In this document: piece after piece, positions 36,662-51,100 of the stretch | Layout of the letters: each line of letters begins with the position of its first letter | Numbering within the stretch: the first letter of the stretch is position 1 | NCBI GenBank assembly: GCA_036925085.1 | Contig: JAUPFP010000046.1 | Location: 193,501-257,500, forward strand | Direction of reading: 5' to 3' | DNA: 64,000 nucleotides | Origin: Brachycybe producta | Lineage: Eukaryota; Arthropoda; Diplopoda; Playtdesmida; Andrognathidae | The notes under the pieces: model-generated | The model's input: only the letters and a program-made list of their open reading frames with translations | Database searches by the model: none | Told to the model about the DNA's origin: nothing | Position numbers and translations under genes: made by a program

Positions 36662-39055
36662 TCAAAGCCTCGTCTCGTCCAACGATGGAAGACCCGAAGT
36701 GATGACATTCACCTTAATGAATTCGTTAGGGTTTGCCTGACACCTCGTTACGGCGTCGTGTATTTGTGTCTGGCTATTGTAAGGACGACCCATTATGTTA
36801 CCAGCTGATACTTTAGCTCTTTGGTACGCATTCACCGCACTGAAACCCAAAAACCTGAAACACACAAAACAACCAAACTGTATCACAACGGCCGCCAAAA
36901 ACAAAAAAGAAACCTGAAGAAAATTACGATCAAGTGTTTACTACAACTATTGATTATTCTGCATTTCGAGAAACTAGAAGAGACGCACATTTTATGAGTA
37001 GACCATCTTTCGAATTAACGATTTTTATGGCCGTTTTTTCACCTTAAATTAGACCAAAAATGCATTTAGACCGTTTAAGAGGGCTCCATAGAAAAATACT
37101 TGTGTAAATGCAAGGTAGATGGCGCTTGCAACCTTCCATAGGTGGCAAACTACACTCGTCGCCAATTAGTTGAAATCGAATGCACCCTTTTAGCTCTCAA
37201 AAAGCGTCCAAAACAACCTTATATTAGCAGCACGTGGACAAACTTATAGCCCAAACGCAACATAAGTGAAGAGAGAGCACGTGTAGAAGAAATAGCGATG
37301 ACGCAATTAAAAGTTTGTCACGTGACAAAAAGGAAGGGGAGTCAAGAGTTGAAGAGTGGCTTCAGTACATTTCTATGAAAGGAGGGCTAGTGGCGCCATC
37401 TAAAGGCTACTCGCACAAAATAAATGATCTACTTGCATTTTTAAATCTTCTAGTTTCTAAAACACTTTCAATTTCTTTTTTAGTTGTAAACGGAGATTCT
37501 CGAACTCTTGATTATTTCCTGCCTTTCAAGTGCAAAATGAAAGTGTTTTAGAAACTAGAAGGGTACCTCAATTACATAAGGGTATTTTCATGTTGATATC
37601 TTTCAAAATAAACTTTTTTTATGTCAGTTTAAAAACGATACAACTTTAGAAGCAGACGATATTTTTTAAAAAAAAATTTTATAAAAAGTTTATTTTGAAA
37701 GATGCTCCTGATAAGACATAATTAATCGAGAGAAGACGAAAATCAGCTGTTCCTAAGCCATCTCTTAACGTTGCTTCCGAAAGACATTTTCAATTAAATT
37801 AAGAACGCTCCACTTCTAAGAGAACAGAATTAGACGTACTTGAGGCAGACGTAAAAGACGAGAACTCCCATTCCTGTTGCGAGCATTCTAATAAAGGGTT
37901 CCTGATAGATCTGAATGACGGTCCAGGCTCCAAAGACGGAGCCGCACATACACGTCACAAACGCCAACGTGTAAAGCCAACTGCTAAAAGTGAATCCGGC
38001 CGGAAGCCAGGTCTGTCCGTGCTGAAGAACGTACTAGAGAGAAAACAACAAGAAAAAAACAACGTTCATTATTGATTACCACCTCTTTATCAAACAAACT
38101 TGTAGCCTCTCTCTCAAGTTTGACTCACTGCCTGTTTACACACTTTACAACTGAGACCATCGGGTGATCGGTTTGCGGACTGAAACAAAAAAAAAAGAGG
38201 AGGAAGACAAAGGTCAGTTACGAGAAAGAAGAGTTTATATGAAGATCGTATAGAATGAACGCGAAAGAGATAAAGAGACCTCGACCAGCCATTTGCGAAG
38301 ACATTCGTGATGTACGGCTCCCACGTCACCTTTGCACAGACACGGTTGGATGAGATTCCCCGCGTCCGACCTGTCCGAGTCGTAACAGATCCAACATTCT
38401 GCAACTTTGACCTCGGAGCCGGAAAAATCTGTTCGAACAAAAACGAAAAATACGCTTGTTTTTAACAGAAAGTGTAAACGACGCAACTCGAACTCTGGTT
38501 ATTAGTTTCTCTTTCAGAAGCTAAATGAAGAGTAACTCGAAAATGGTTTAGAAACTAGAAGAGTAGCTCAATTACTTAAGGATGTTTTCATGCTGTTATC
38601 TCTTAATGTCAGCTTGAAACTGGCTCTACTTTAAGCAGTCAATATTTATTAATTTTTGTCTATAAAAAGTTTATTTTGAAAGATTTCAATGAGCTACCCT
38701 TCTAGTTTCTAAAACACTTTCAATTTTCTATACTTAAGTGTTTGTTGCTCTTCTGAAACGACTAAATAAACAGAATTCGAAAAAAATCAACTCTTCATAA
38801 TTGAAAGTGTTTTAGAAACTCGAAGGGTAGCGCACATCACTTAAGGGTATCTTTTAAAATAAACTTTTTATGTGAATTTTCAAAAAGACGAACACATTAA
38901 GCAGACAATAATTTTTAATCTGTCAATAAAAAGTTTATTTTGGAAGATATCAATCAGGAAATACCATAAAATTATTAAAATACCCTTCTAGTTTTTAAAA
39001 CACTTAATTTCTCTTAAGTTGTTGCTCTTCTGAAAGCACAAAATAATCAAGAGCT

Positions 39056-39128
<73 letters not shown>

Positions 39129-42100
39129 AAAAAAACGTTTAAAACAAATGCGAGAGCGACAACAAGAAACATTACCGTAAATTTGCGTTTGAAAAGCGAC
39201 TACCTCAATCCTGTCGCGCACCAACAATGTTAATTAATAAAATACACAACAGGAAACCTCAAATTACAGCAAAATAATCAACTTGCCCGTTGCTATCGAA
39301 TAATAAAACGATGCCAATCAAACAAGTTATTAAATATTTCGAAAACTAATTACATCTTTCGACAGTTATTTATTTATAAGGTTTTTTTTAAAAAATCATG
39401 TAGACTGTTTAGAGGCTAGAATCCAGAGAAGAATTCTTAATTATGTAATTTTAAACCAACTGTAGCCTCTAAACAGTCTTTTTTTTTTACTTGAAAAAGC
39501 TTAATTAAATATAATTGAATTCGTCATTTCTGAGTTCGTCTCAAAATGAACCCCCCCCCCTCTTTATGAAAAGCAAAAGTAGAAAAGATACAAAGTATGT
39601 TAAAAACTAGAATAGTAAATATATTTATAATTGGTTCTAGAAGTAATTTCATAAAGTTTATTTTGAAAGATATCTTCATGGAAATATTATAGATGCAAAA
39701 TGTAAACGCCCTTCAAATTCAGGAGCCAAACTTAAGTGTTTTAGAAACTAGAAAGATAGTTCAATTTTCACGTTTAATATATTTCAAAATAAACGTTTCA
39801 TGTTAAGTTAGAAAATGACCCAGCTTTAAAAAGTATCAAAATATCAAAAATATTACAGTGATTCAGCTACTCTTCTAGTTTCTAACATACTTTCACAATT
39901 TCTCCTTAAAAAGTTGCGTTTTTTTCTTTCTGAAACTGCAGAATAACCAAAGTGATCACAATTGGTCCTATTGCACGCTTTTATAACTGCAAAAATACTG
40001 AAAAGAAATTGCCAAAAAAGAAAAACCTTCAACAACTTTGAAGTCATTTACCGTTTGAAATGAGATAAACCTCGATCGGACTTTGTTGAGAAAAACAACG
40101 AGAGGCTGACCAATGGTCAATAGTCCACGATTTTGAACGAAATGGTCGAAATAAACGCATAATTATAATAGAAATGAAAATACCGAAAACTTCGAAATTA
40201 GATATCTACTGTCGAAACTACACGAGAAATAAAACCCGATCCGGACTTCTTCAATTCTAAGTATTTTAAGGAGAAGAAAACACCCAAAGTAGCAAAGAAC
40301 GCAGCCAAAAGTAGAATTGACGGCCGTTCAATGAAAACGATGCCAACAAACTGGAAAGACTGAAACGTAAAACTTGTTTCTCTTCTTCGTTTTAATGACT
40401 CTCTCGTATTAAATCCGCCCCCACAATCTAATTTTGAAGTGAATCAATTGGTAACACGTTCAAGGTAAAAACACAAACTCAATTAATTAATCACCACCGT
40501 CCTTAAATTAAATCATATTAACCAACAAGTTAGAAAAGATGCAAAGTCGTAAAATAAAGAAAACGTTTAAATTGGGAAGTTGCTCAATTTGTAACAAAAC
40601 AACGGAGATACGGAACAATAATTCCTCCTTTGGCCCTCTCTACACATTTTTAAAAAACTAGAAAGAAAAAAAAACCCACTGGAATCGATCCGAATGAAAG
40701 AATCTTCTTTTTTGAAAATCTCCAATACAGACAGTATTTAATTACCATTGTTCATTCGATTCCTATTAATTCAAATTGATCGAAAACAACCTGTAATTTA
40801 GAAATACCGCAACTCGCACGTAAAAAGTCGAAATTTCATAACATCAGAAATAAAATACTAGAAGATTCACGTACCGATCTCATTTCTGGAATTCGACAAA
40901 AGCAAAGAAACAAAAGAACGGGTTTTCTCTCTCTCCTAATATGTCAAAATGACAATCATTTCTAATCTATTTCTATTTTTTTTTTAAGTAAATTCCACCT
41001 GAAATATCAAATATTTCAAGGTGTTTTTATGTTTTTCTAACTCTTCTTTTTTACTAAGAAGAAACTGAAAGTGTTTTAAAAACTAGAAACTGCTTAAAGT
41101 TGTGTCATTCTCAAACACATATTAAAAAGCTTATATTTTGAAACATCAATATAAAAATACTTTTAAGTGATTGGAGTTACTCTTCTAGTTTGTAAAATAT
41201 TCATAGAATTTCAAGAAAAAAATTCTGGATTGAAATTTTTTTAAAAAAAGAAATCCGAATTAAATCCAATACGATTGAATTTGAACATTTAATAAAAATG
41301 ACCTAAGCTTGACTTAAACCTAGGCAGTGAATAAAACCAAACCGATCGAAGAGCGTTTTATTTGAATTCGACAGAAAAACTACTTCCGAAGCTGGGAAAA
41401 AAAAACCGAAGGCTCCGACTGAAGACCTTTACGAATCGCCACGAATTAAATAAAGCGAAGAAACACAAAGCTGAAAGCTACGAACGAACGACTCAACGAA
41501 ACCGGAAATAAATCACCAGAATTCATTTCCCTCCAATTACTTAAATCCGTACAAAACGACTCAATTAACTGAAACAGAAGAAGTTCAATTTTAAATGTTA
41601 TCGCGTCACTAAAACTCGGTAGAAACTGTTTAACACGAAATGTAAAGGATCGGAATAAACGAATTTCACGTTATAAGAAATAATTTTTATGCTATTTTAA
41701 CAAAACTGGACCGAAAATGTATTTTGTTTCATCTGATTTTTCGTGTTAAACAGTTTCAACTTGTGATTTCCTTTATTAAAAATTCCTTCTAAAAAAAAAG
41801 CTCCCCCAGCCCAGATCTCCGGCCCAAAGCTCCATTTCACACCCTTCAAGCCCCAGTTCCCCAATAAGATCCGATGATATCAACTTAAAAACATAGTAAC
41901 TGTTACAAGAAACGGAAAAAAAGTAAAGGAAAAACCTACCTCCGAGGTGCGCATGGAGGGTGGAGCAGGTGTTACGAGACGAGGATGCGAACGAAGAAGA
42001 GGAGTGTGGGTGGCACCGGGGATCTCCGCAAAGGGCCTCGGCTTCGGGCGTCTGCTGCTGCGCGCGGTCCAAGTCTAGTCTTTTCAGAATTTTGCGTGGA

Positions 42101-45100
42101 TTAAGGATCCATAACTGCTCGGGACTACAGAAAAATAAGATGGAGAATTAAAACCTCCGATCTCTCTCTGTGTGCAACAATCAAGATCGATGGATCACCT
42201 GATGCAATTCCAGAGGACGCACGGAAACCAAAGCGCCACTCCGAGTTCGACGACACGAAACACAACGTCGTGATAGTTCCGACTTAACACCGCAACCCTT
42301 TTCGAAACATTATAACATCAATAGTAAGTAAAAACGACACTTTCTACGAGGAGTTTCTTCTTTTTTTTACTTGTCTTTCCAGAATTGTCCGAGGATCTCA
42401 GAAAAGAGAAAACAGACGGTGATCATCAACATACAGGCTTGAAATACGAGTCCGAAACGAGATTGGTGAAGTTGGGCCGTGTCGATGTAACGAACCGAAC
42501 CACCACTTCCTCTCGTGAAACCTCCTCTAACCTAAAAAATCCAGAGACCCACAACATTTAAAACAACTCAAAAATGGTGATCACTCAAAAGAAAATCAAA
42601 AATGTTACTTCAAATAAAGCGTAACTTAAAAGTTACAAAACTAAACTTAAACAAAAAAAACTCGTAAATTTTGTCCTTCGTCTTGTTTTCTGATGTTTTG
42701 TTTGAACAGGTGTTTCAGAAGCAGACAAAGTTTGTTAGAAACTAGGAAGGCCAGCTGAATCTCATTTGTTACTTTCAAATCTACGGAATCAATCTGCAGA
42801 TTGCCTAGGCAATCTGCAAAACAATCAACCTGCTAGTGAAGCTGCAGCAAACTTTAACACCTAAAATGTACTGAATTTTGCAGATTCACTAGCAGTATGG
42901 CCTAGGCAATTTGCGGATTGATTCCGTATATTTGACAGTAACATATTCATATTTAATATCTTTCAAAATAAGCTTTTTTTTATTAATTTTTATAGACAGA
43001 AAATGAACAAAATATCGCCATTTTTAAACTGACATAAAAAGCTTATTTTAAAAGATATCAAAAACATGAAAATACGCTCTGAAATGATTGAACTACCCAT
43101 CTAGTTTCTAAACCTCTTTTCAGTTTCTCTTGATTTTTTACTCATTGAAATACAAGAGTTGGAATAACACCGTTTACACTTAAAAACCACTTTAAGCTTA
43201 GCTTTATTTTAAGCAACGTTTACAATAACGAGGCTAAATTTTCGTTATTTTGTGTGAACTTTCTTTCTTTTACTAATTGCTCATTTTTCCATCATTATTT
43301 TAAACCTTTACGATTTGAACAAAGATGTAAGTTCTCACATTCCAAGAATTGACAAGCCAGAATTGACAGTCTTTTATGTGCTATAACTGCCGAATATAAA
43401 AGAAACCTTTTAAATGAACCCAATTTGATGAAATTAATTTTCTCTGAAATTAATTTTTAAATAAAAAATACAAAATAGCTGAAAAACTAAAAACAGCTCA
43501 AAAAAAGGAGCAATTCAACTCCACTAAGGGTTTGTTTTTTAGGTCGAAATAGAAATATCTTCCATCTTTGTCCCACTTTGGAATTATATTTATAACACAC
43601 AAAAAAAAACTACCACCAAACATAAATCAAACCAAGAATAAAAGAAAGACGGGCGCTTTTTTGGGGGGTCTGCAAAATGTTCCCCCCGTGTGTATGGTTT
43701 GTATGACGTCACTCTTTATTTTTGTATTAAAAAGATAAACCGACCCAAAATGGCGCCAAAGTAACCAAAAAAACCCCCCACCTCTAAACGCTACTTCCCT
43801 CAAGTGTTGCTCATTTGGCGCAAAAGTGAACACACCACAATGATTAAGCGCTACATTAAACGAACGCCAAATTTAACAAATGAAAAACATAGTAAACCTC
43901 AAACTAAATAAGCGCCAAACTGAATAAATGCAAAACTAAATAAGCGCCAAGATGAAAAACGCCAAATTTAACAAATTTAAAAACATAGTAAACCTCAAAC
44001 TGAATAAGCGCCAAACTGAATAAATGCAAAAATAAACGTCAAACTATAAATGCAAAACTTTTAAGCGCCAGACTGAAAAATGAAAAATTTAACAAATGAA
44101 AAACTGAGAAAACATAAGACTGAATAAGCGCCAAACTGAATAAATGCAAAACTAAATAAGCGCCAGACTGAAAAACACCAAATCTAACAAATGAAAAACA
44201 TAGTAAACCTCAAACTGAATAAGCGCCAAACTGAATAAATGCAAAACTAAGCGCTAAACTGAATAAATGCAAAACTAAGCGCTAAACTGAATAAATGCAA
44301 AAATAAGCGTCAAACTGTATACACGCAAAACTAAATAAGCGCCAGGCTGAAAAACACCAAATTTAACAAATAAAAAACATAGTAAACCTCAAACTGAATA
44401 AGCGCCAAACTAAACAAATTGAAAACTAAATACGCTCCCAAATTTAAACGTCAAACTGAAAAAAATAATTTTAATTGAACAAACGCCACATGAAATAAAT
44501 GCTGAACTGAATACAAACGCTAGACTGAATAAGCGCCAAACTGAAAAAAAAACCCCACCAAATGTGAAACAAAACGCAAAGCATAATAAACAAACGTCAA
44601 ATTGAATAAACGGCCAAACTAAATAAGCACAAAACTGTACAAACGCCAAATATTTGTCGTTTGTCCAAATTGGCGTTTATTCAGTGTCGCGCGCGCCTAC
44701 TTTCGAAAAGTACAACTAGAAAAGGCGTTAATAGTGCGGAGGCAGAAAAGGAGGAGGCGTCGCAGCGGCCACTTGGCGACAAAACCACGAAAAACGTCCC
44801 AAAAAAAACACAAATTGCAAACCAACCCCCTCCCCTCCCCCGTTATACCCTACCACCCCCTACACTAAGAGATCGAGGTGAGGGTCATAATTTAAAGCCC
44901 CCCTCCCCAACCATCAATCCCTTCTCGTGTATTTCTAACAAAGATACACCTATAGAAGATGAAAAAAGGAGCAAATTAAAAATAAAAAACGATATATTTC
45001 GATTAATTATTAATCACTGATTAATTTACTATTTTAGTTTACCTTAAAATAGACTTCAACTCCGTAAAAAAGAAAAAAAACGAGCACAATAAAGAGTAGA

Positions 45101-48100
45101 ATGGCGTAGCATCCGTAAAAGATCCGAGTCAACTGGCTCTGAAAAAAAAAACGAATCCAATAAAAACAATCATCATCATCCTCATCCTCCTCCTCGTAGT
45201 CATAGAAATACGGCTGCGGCGGAGGAGGTTAGGTTTAGGGAGTGCGCGAAACCAACCGATTTGTAATTTTTCAAAACACATTGATTTGATCGAAACTAGA
45301 AAACAAGAAGCGCGCTCATCATCATCATCATTGAGCCTGAGGTGGAAACGGAGAGAGAGAGAGCGAGAGACGCTGAACTTGCTGAAAGAGGAGCAACACA
45401 CTTTGCTAGGAGAGAGAGAGAGAGAGCACAGCACGGCACGGCTAAGAGAGCACAGCACAGCACACACACACACAAGTCTAGTAGTCTCATTCAGACCCTC
45501 TCTTCATCATAGCAACAGCTGCTGAGTGCTTGGCGTGAATGAGAGTCTGAGTCCTGCAGTGCAGTTTTAGTGTGCCACTGCAGCCCACTCGCAGAGTCAC
45601 TGAAAAAAGAGGCCACACTCACTAGAACTAGCCTCTCATCATCCTCCTCCTCCTCCTCTTCCTTTCTATTACTAACTAACACATTTTAAATCCCTTCAAG
45701 GCCTCTTTTTTTCATTTTGCGTTAAATTGGACAAGGTTTGTGTTAGAAAGGGAAGAAAATAAACTAAACACTGACAAAACTAACCAAACATAAACCGAAT
45801 GTTCAAAAGCACAGAATGAAATGAAAGAGAGAGAGAGTGAGATATAGGTGACGTGTAGCCAAAAAGAAAGAGCGAATGATATGAAACAGCTGCAGCGCAA
45901 AGCTAACAATCGAACCCGTGGTTTTTATATATTATATACTAGACGAGCTATAAAGTCACGCACGCTTGAACACGCACACATACCGTGACCGTGACACACA
46001 CACACACACATCCTCCACTCAGTCAGTGGTGGTCAACTATGTGGACTCTTCTTATGTGTGTGTGTTTATCGATCACTTTGGTGGTTCTCAATGTTTGCTC
46101 TTCTTGTTCATTTTCAGTCTGGAATCTCGAGAATTGCGATCATTTTAATTGATTTGCAATAATAGGTAAAGTTCTCTCGGTTAACTTCTGTCCCTACATT
46201 TTCTAATGCAGCACCGTTTCGTCGAATAATGTTCTGTGGAATCCCTCAGGGTTCGCTGGGGACAACAACAACAAAAAATAAAACAGTGAATCTGACACAT
46301 TTACGGAGCCCTGTAAAGGACTTTTGCAAATTTTTTATTTTAAATCTCGACATGTAGACTTTTAATCTGTTTTATTCGGTCATGTTAATTATGCCATGTT
46401 GCGCGCACCATACTCTAATAATTAAATTATTGCAAGCGCCATCTTGCATAAGCAATAATTTAATTATTAGAGTATGGTGCGCGCAACATGGCATAATTAA
46501 CATGACCAAATAAAAGTCGACATGTCGAGATTTAAAAAAAAATCTCGCATGTCCTTTACAAGGCTCCGTACACATTAATTATTTTATTATATTTTTGTCA
46601 CCATTTTCTTGTATTTTATGTTATGTTGGAAAGAATAGACTAATTGTAGGTCACTCAGTGACCAACACTTTTCAGAACTGTAGGTCACTCAGTGACCTAC
46701 ACTTTATAATTATCTTATATTGGTGATTAGGTTGGGTTACTTTAAACTAAGCTTGTTGCAAGGGAGGGGGTCTCTCTGTGTCTCCAGAATATAAAAAAAG
46801 TGTAGGTCAATGAGTGACCTACAGTTATATATATAATATCCCAGGTCTGGGTATGTGTGGAGTAACGCTGTACAAAAACCTTGAAGCACGTCGGAATTTA
46901 TATAAATTTAAATAAATTAAGAAATGAACAGCTTTTTTTTTTTCTCAAGGTCAACTATCTGTTGCACCCTTCTCATCCAAGAACCCCATTGATATTAAAT
47001 TGGAGAGGGGAAAAGGTTGGAAAGTGTAGAGGGGGAGAGAGAGAGAGGGAGAGAGAAACGTGGAGGAAAAGGGGGAGGGGTGACTGAAATTGAAATGAAA
47101 GGCGTTAAAAAGGAACAAATGACGCGCATGCGCACAATTGCCTGTGAATTTTGCTCCCGTCATTTATGACGGGTTACCCCACTAGTTCTTTTATAAATAG
47201 CTATCGCAAAGTGTAGGTCACCTAGAGACCTACGATTAGTCTGTTTCCATGTTGGAGCTCCGTAATGTTTTAAAAATTACAAAAAGGATTCTGTGGCCAA
47301 AATTAAATTGAGGATTGATTGAATTAAATTAAAACTGTTCTTTTAACAAAATGGTCCCATCTTTCACGGAAAGAAAAACAAAAAAACAACGGTAGTGGCA
47401 CGCACAATAACAACGGAAATTTAGTGGAAATTCACTTCCATACAATCACATATTTATCATTCATGAGATGAAACAATTGATTTATTTATATTGTCTTCCT
47501 TTTAAATCTTAACTTTCTCTCTTTGTCTTTTTCTGATATTGAAGAAGTTAAAGCCCTCCTTGAAGTCAACAACTGACAAGTGATACAGCACACACACATG
47601 ACACGAAATGACAACTGTTGAAAGTTTTCCCTAAACATTCCCACACAAATCATATGCAAGAATATAGGAAAATCCGTCACGCAATTTGCACAAAGTTAAC
47701 CCGAAAAGTGGTATTTGTTGCAATCACATGATTCGTTTGATCAACAGAATGGAAACGAAAAAAAAAACACCTCCTCCCGTTACTCGTCTAGTTTTTAATT
47801 AATTAATTAACCAATTTGTAAAAACCCGTTGTGCAATTTGCACGAAATTAAACTAAAAGGAGGTAATTTGTCATCTAATCCTATGATTTGTTTGATCAGC
47901 AGAATAAAAAAAACTTCCTCCCGTTACTCGTCTAGTTTTTAATTAATTAATTAACTAATTTCTAACCAATTCGCAAAACCCGTTATGCAATTTGCACAAA
48001 ACTAATCCTAAAGGTGGTATTTCTTACAATGTCATGATTCATTTGATCAGCAGAATGAAAAAAAAAGCCTCCTTCTTCCGTAATTAACTTTACTCTTCTA

Positions 48101-51100
48101 TTTTTTAAACTTTCAAGTGGCTTCTAAAAAATAGGCTATGTTGTTTGACCACTGAGGCACTGACAACTCGGAATCCAACATATTTTAAACTAAACGATTT
48201 GTGTTTTTCATTATTTAAAACAAGGGTTTCTCTCTCTCTCTCTGTCTTCTCTTTTTGGTTTTAAAAATAGAACAAACTCGAAACACATTTGGTTTTGATT
48301 TTGTAAAAACAGGAAAAAGGACGTTCACCTAACCCACCCTCACCCAAAGCCAGCCACCCCCTCCCCTTTCAATTTGAACGATAACACCCTCTCTCTCTGT
48401 CTATTATCAATGCAAAGTTTGCAAACACAATTTAAGTCATTTGTATTGTTTTTATAAGTCACATGTGACAGAAGACGTTTTTCAAACTCTGATTATTTCT
48501 GTCTTTCAGAAGAGCAAAATTTTTTTAAAAAAAACTAGAAAGTAAGTGTTTTAGAAAACTAGAAGGGGTAGTAGCTACAGTCACTTAAAATGAATTTGCA
48601 TGTGTTATCTTTCAAAATAAACTTTTCATAGAACAAACATTTTAAAATCACTCATTTTCAAATTGACATAAAAAGCTTATTTTAAAACATGTCAACATGT
48701 AAATAACCTTAAATGACTGAGCTTCCTTTCTAGTATCTAAAACACAATAAAGAATACAAGTAGATTTTGTGCGTGTAGCGTTAGATGGCGCCACTAGCCT
48801 GCCTCCCATAGAGACACTTCCACGTGGCAAGCTTTTAATTGCGTCATAGCTATTTACCTCTACACGTGATCTCTCTCTCTCTCTTCACTTATATTGTGTT
48901 CTGGGTTAAGTTTGTCCACGTGCTCTGATAATTAAGGTGGTTTTGGACGCACTTTTAGAAGCTAAAAGGGTGCATTCGATTTCAACTAATTGGCGGCGAG
49001 TGTAGCTGGCCACAATCTATGAAGGTTGCAAGCGCCATCTACCTTGCATTTACACAAGTATTTTTCTATGAAGCCCTCTTTCAACTCAATTTAATTCGTT
49101 AAATTTAAAAATGTTCAAACCCTTTTTTTTTTATTATTATTTCCCTTTCAATGAAAAAGCTCAAAATTGAAGTGAAAATATAAATCTCAATCCAAATGCG
49201 GAAATGTCTTTTTTCTCTCTCCACATTAATATTAATAATAATAATAATAATAATAAATAATGTCATTCTCAGTCGTCTCTTTAAAATTAATAACGCGGAG
49301 GAAGTTTCCATAAAATAAAATCCAAATAAATCTTGAAATGTTCAATGAAAACAAACAATGAATTATGAAAATTATTATACAAGTTACTTACTTACGAGGA
49401 GGATGGATGGTCAACTCATTGGTCAGTCAGTTGACCAAAATAAAACCCAAAATGTGAAGGTTATGAAGTTATAACTTATCACAGAGTCAACAACTTATAT
49501 GAAGGGGGAAAGAAAATAAAGTTCCGCAAAACTTCTTTGGTTTTTTTCTTCTCCAAAACCAGGTTTTTAATCCCAGGAGGGTTTGAGATTAAGAGGAGGT
49601 TAGGTTGAGACCGGTTTCACTTACCCTGCTGACGTCGGCTTCATCCGTAAACTGAGTAACGAGGAATTCAGCCAAAAGTAAAGAATAAGCGATTATATTG
49701 AATCCGATGAAACCAAGAAACGATTTGCCAAGAAAACTCGGTTGGTCCAAACGTAAATCTTGCAAATGGAAAACCTTTGAAATAATAACAACAACAACGA
49801 TAAGATTAATAATTAGGGGATTATGTGCCCCTTAATCTCCCTGCTGATTAATTACCTCGGCCCAAAAGCAAACGATCAGAGACGATCCGGTCAGAAGTAT
49901 CGGATAATAAGCACTCAACAGGTTCTGAGCCCAATTCGGTGCTTCAAAACCCTAAAACACAAAAAAACCCGGATGGTTTATCAATTGGTGATTTCCGAAC
50001 TTTTAATTGTTCTTTCAAGATAAACTACAAAGTGTTCTAGAAACTAGAAGGGTAGTAACTCACTTAAGTGGATATTTTTTCATGTTGATATCTTTCAAAA
50101 AAAAAATGACCCAACTATTTAAATATGGACTTTTTTTTAAATTCTTGTCTATAAAAAGTTTATTTTGAAAGATATATCAACATGAAATTTGCTCTTCAAT
50201 GATTGAGCTAGCTCTTCTAGTTTCTAAAACATCTATTTTCTCTTCACTTAGCACCTGGAGTTTCAGAATGAGATGAAATATTTTGGTGACGATTATTGTC
50301 AAATTACTCTTCTAGTTTAAATTCTGACAATAGTTTGGATGAAGAAGGAATTTTATTATTTGCAATAATGTGGCCCACACCCAAGGTTCCTTGGCCCACA
50401 CCCTATTAAGGGGCTAGTTAAGGGGCGTTTCTAAATAAGAAACCAATTGCATAAACATGCAAATGAACCAAAAACAATGGAATCATTTTATTCTGCATTT
50501 TTTTCAAAAACAGTTAAGAAGAAAATTTAAATTGTTTTAGAAACTAGAAGAGCGAATACTTTCACTTCAAGGTCATTATTATAGCAACTATTGTTAATTT
50601 TACATTTTTTTTCTTATATTACTTGTCATAAAAAGTTTAAATTTGTTATAATTAGAGGGCTCGGATTTTTATGAAATATCAAGCAAATGTTTCTCAATTT
50701 GTGGCCCAAGTGCCAATTTTGAAGTAACAATCATCATTAGAGCAACTGCAATTATCCTTTTTTAAAATAAAAAAGGCTGGTTAGAGGCTAGTTTTCTAGC
50801 CTCTAAACAGTATTTTTGATTGAAAAAATCTTAATTGTTTGTTGATCTTAACAGGATTCACAATTCGTTCTTGGGCCACAGATTGAGAAACAGTTGTTTA
50901 TTAAGTGCATAAAAATCCTAGCCCTGGTTACAATACTGTCATGCAATATAATTACTCTTCTAGTTTTTAAAACAGTTTAAAGAGTTTTGTTTTAAAAAAA
51001 AATTCTAAAGTGTTTTTCATGTGAAAATTAGCTGCAGTAATAAAAGTATGGATTTTTTTTGTGCTCAATATTCATATTTGTTGCAAGGGCAGGAGGGGCC

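Noticed and set aside
43830-44660. CRISPR-like repeat array
   Set aside because: Units abut or vary without unique spacers, and the host is an animal intron; it is a minisatellite.
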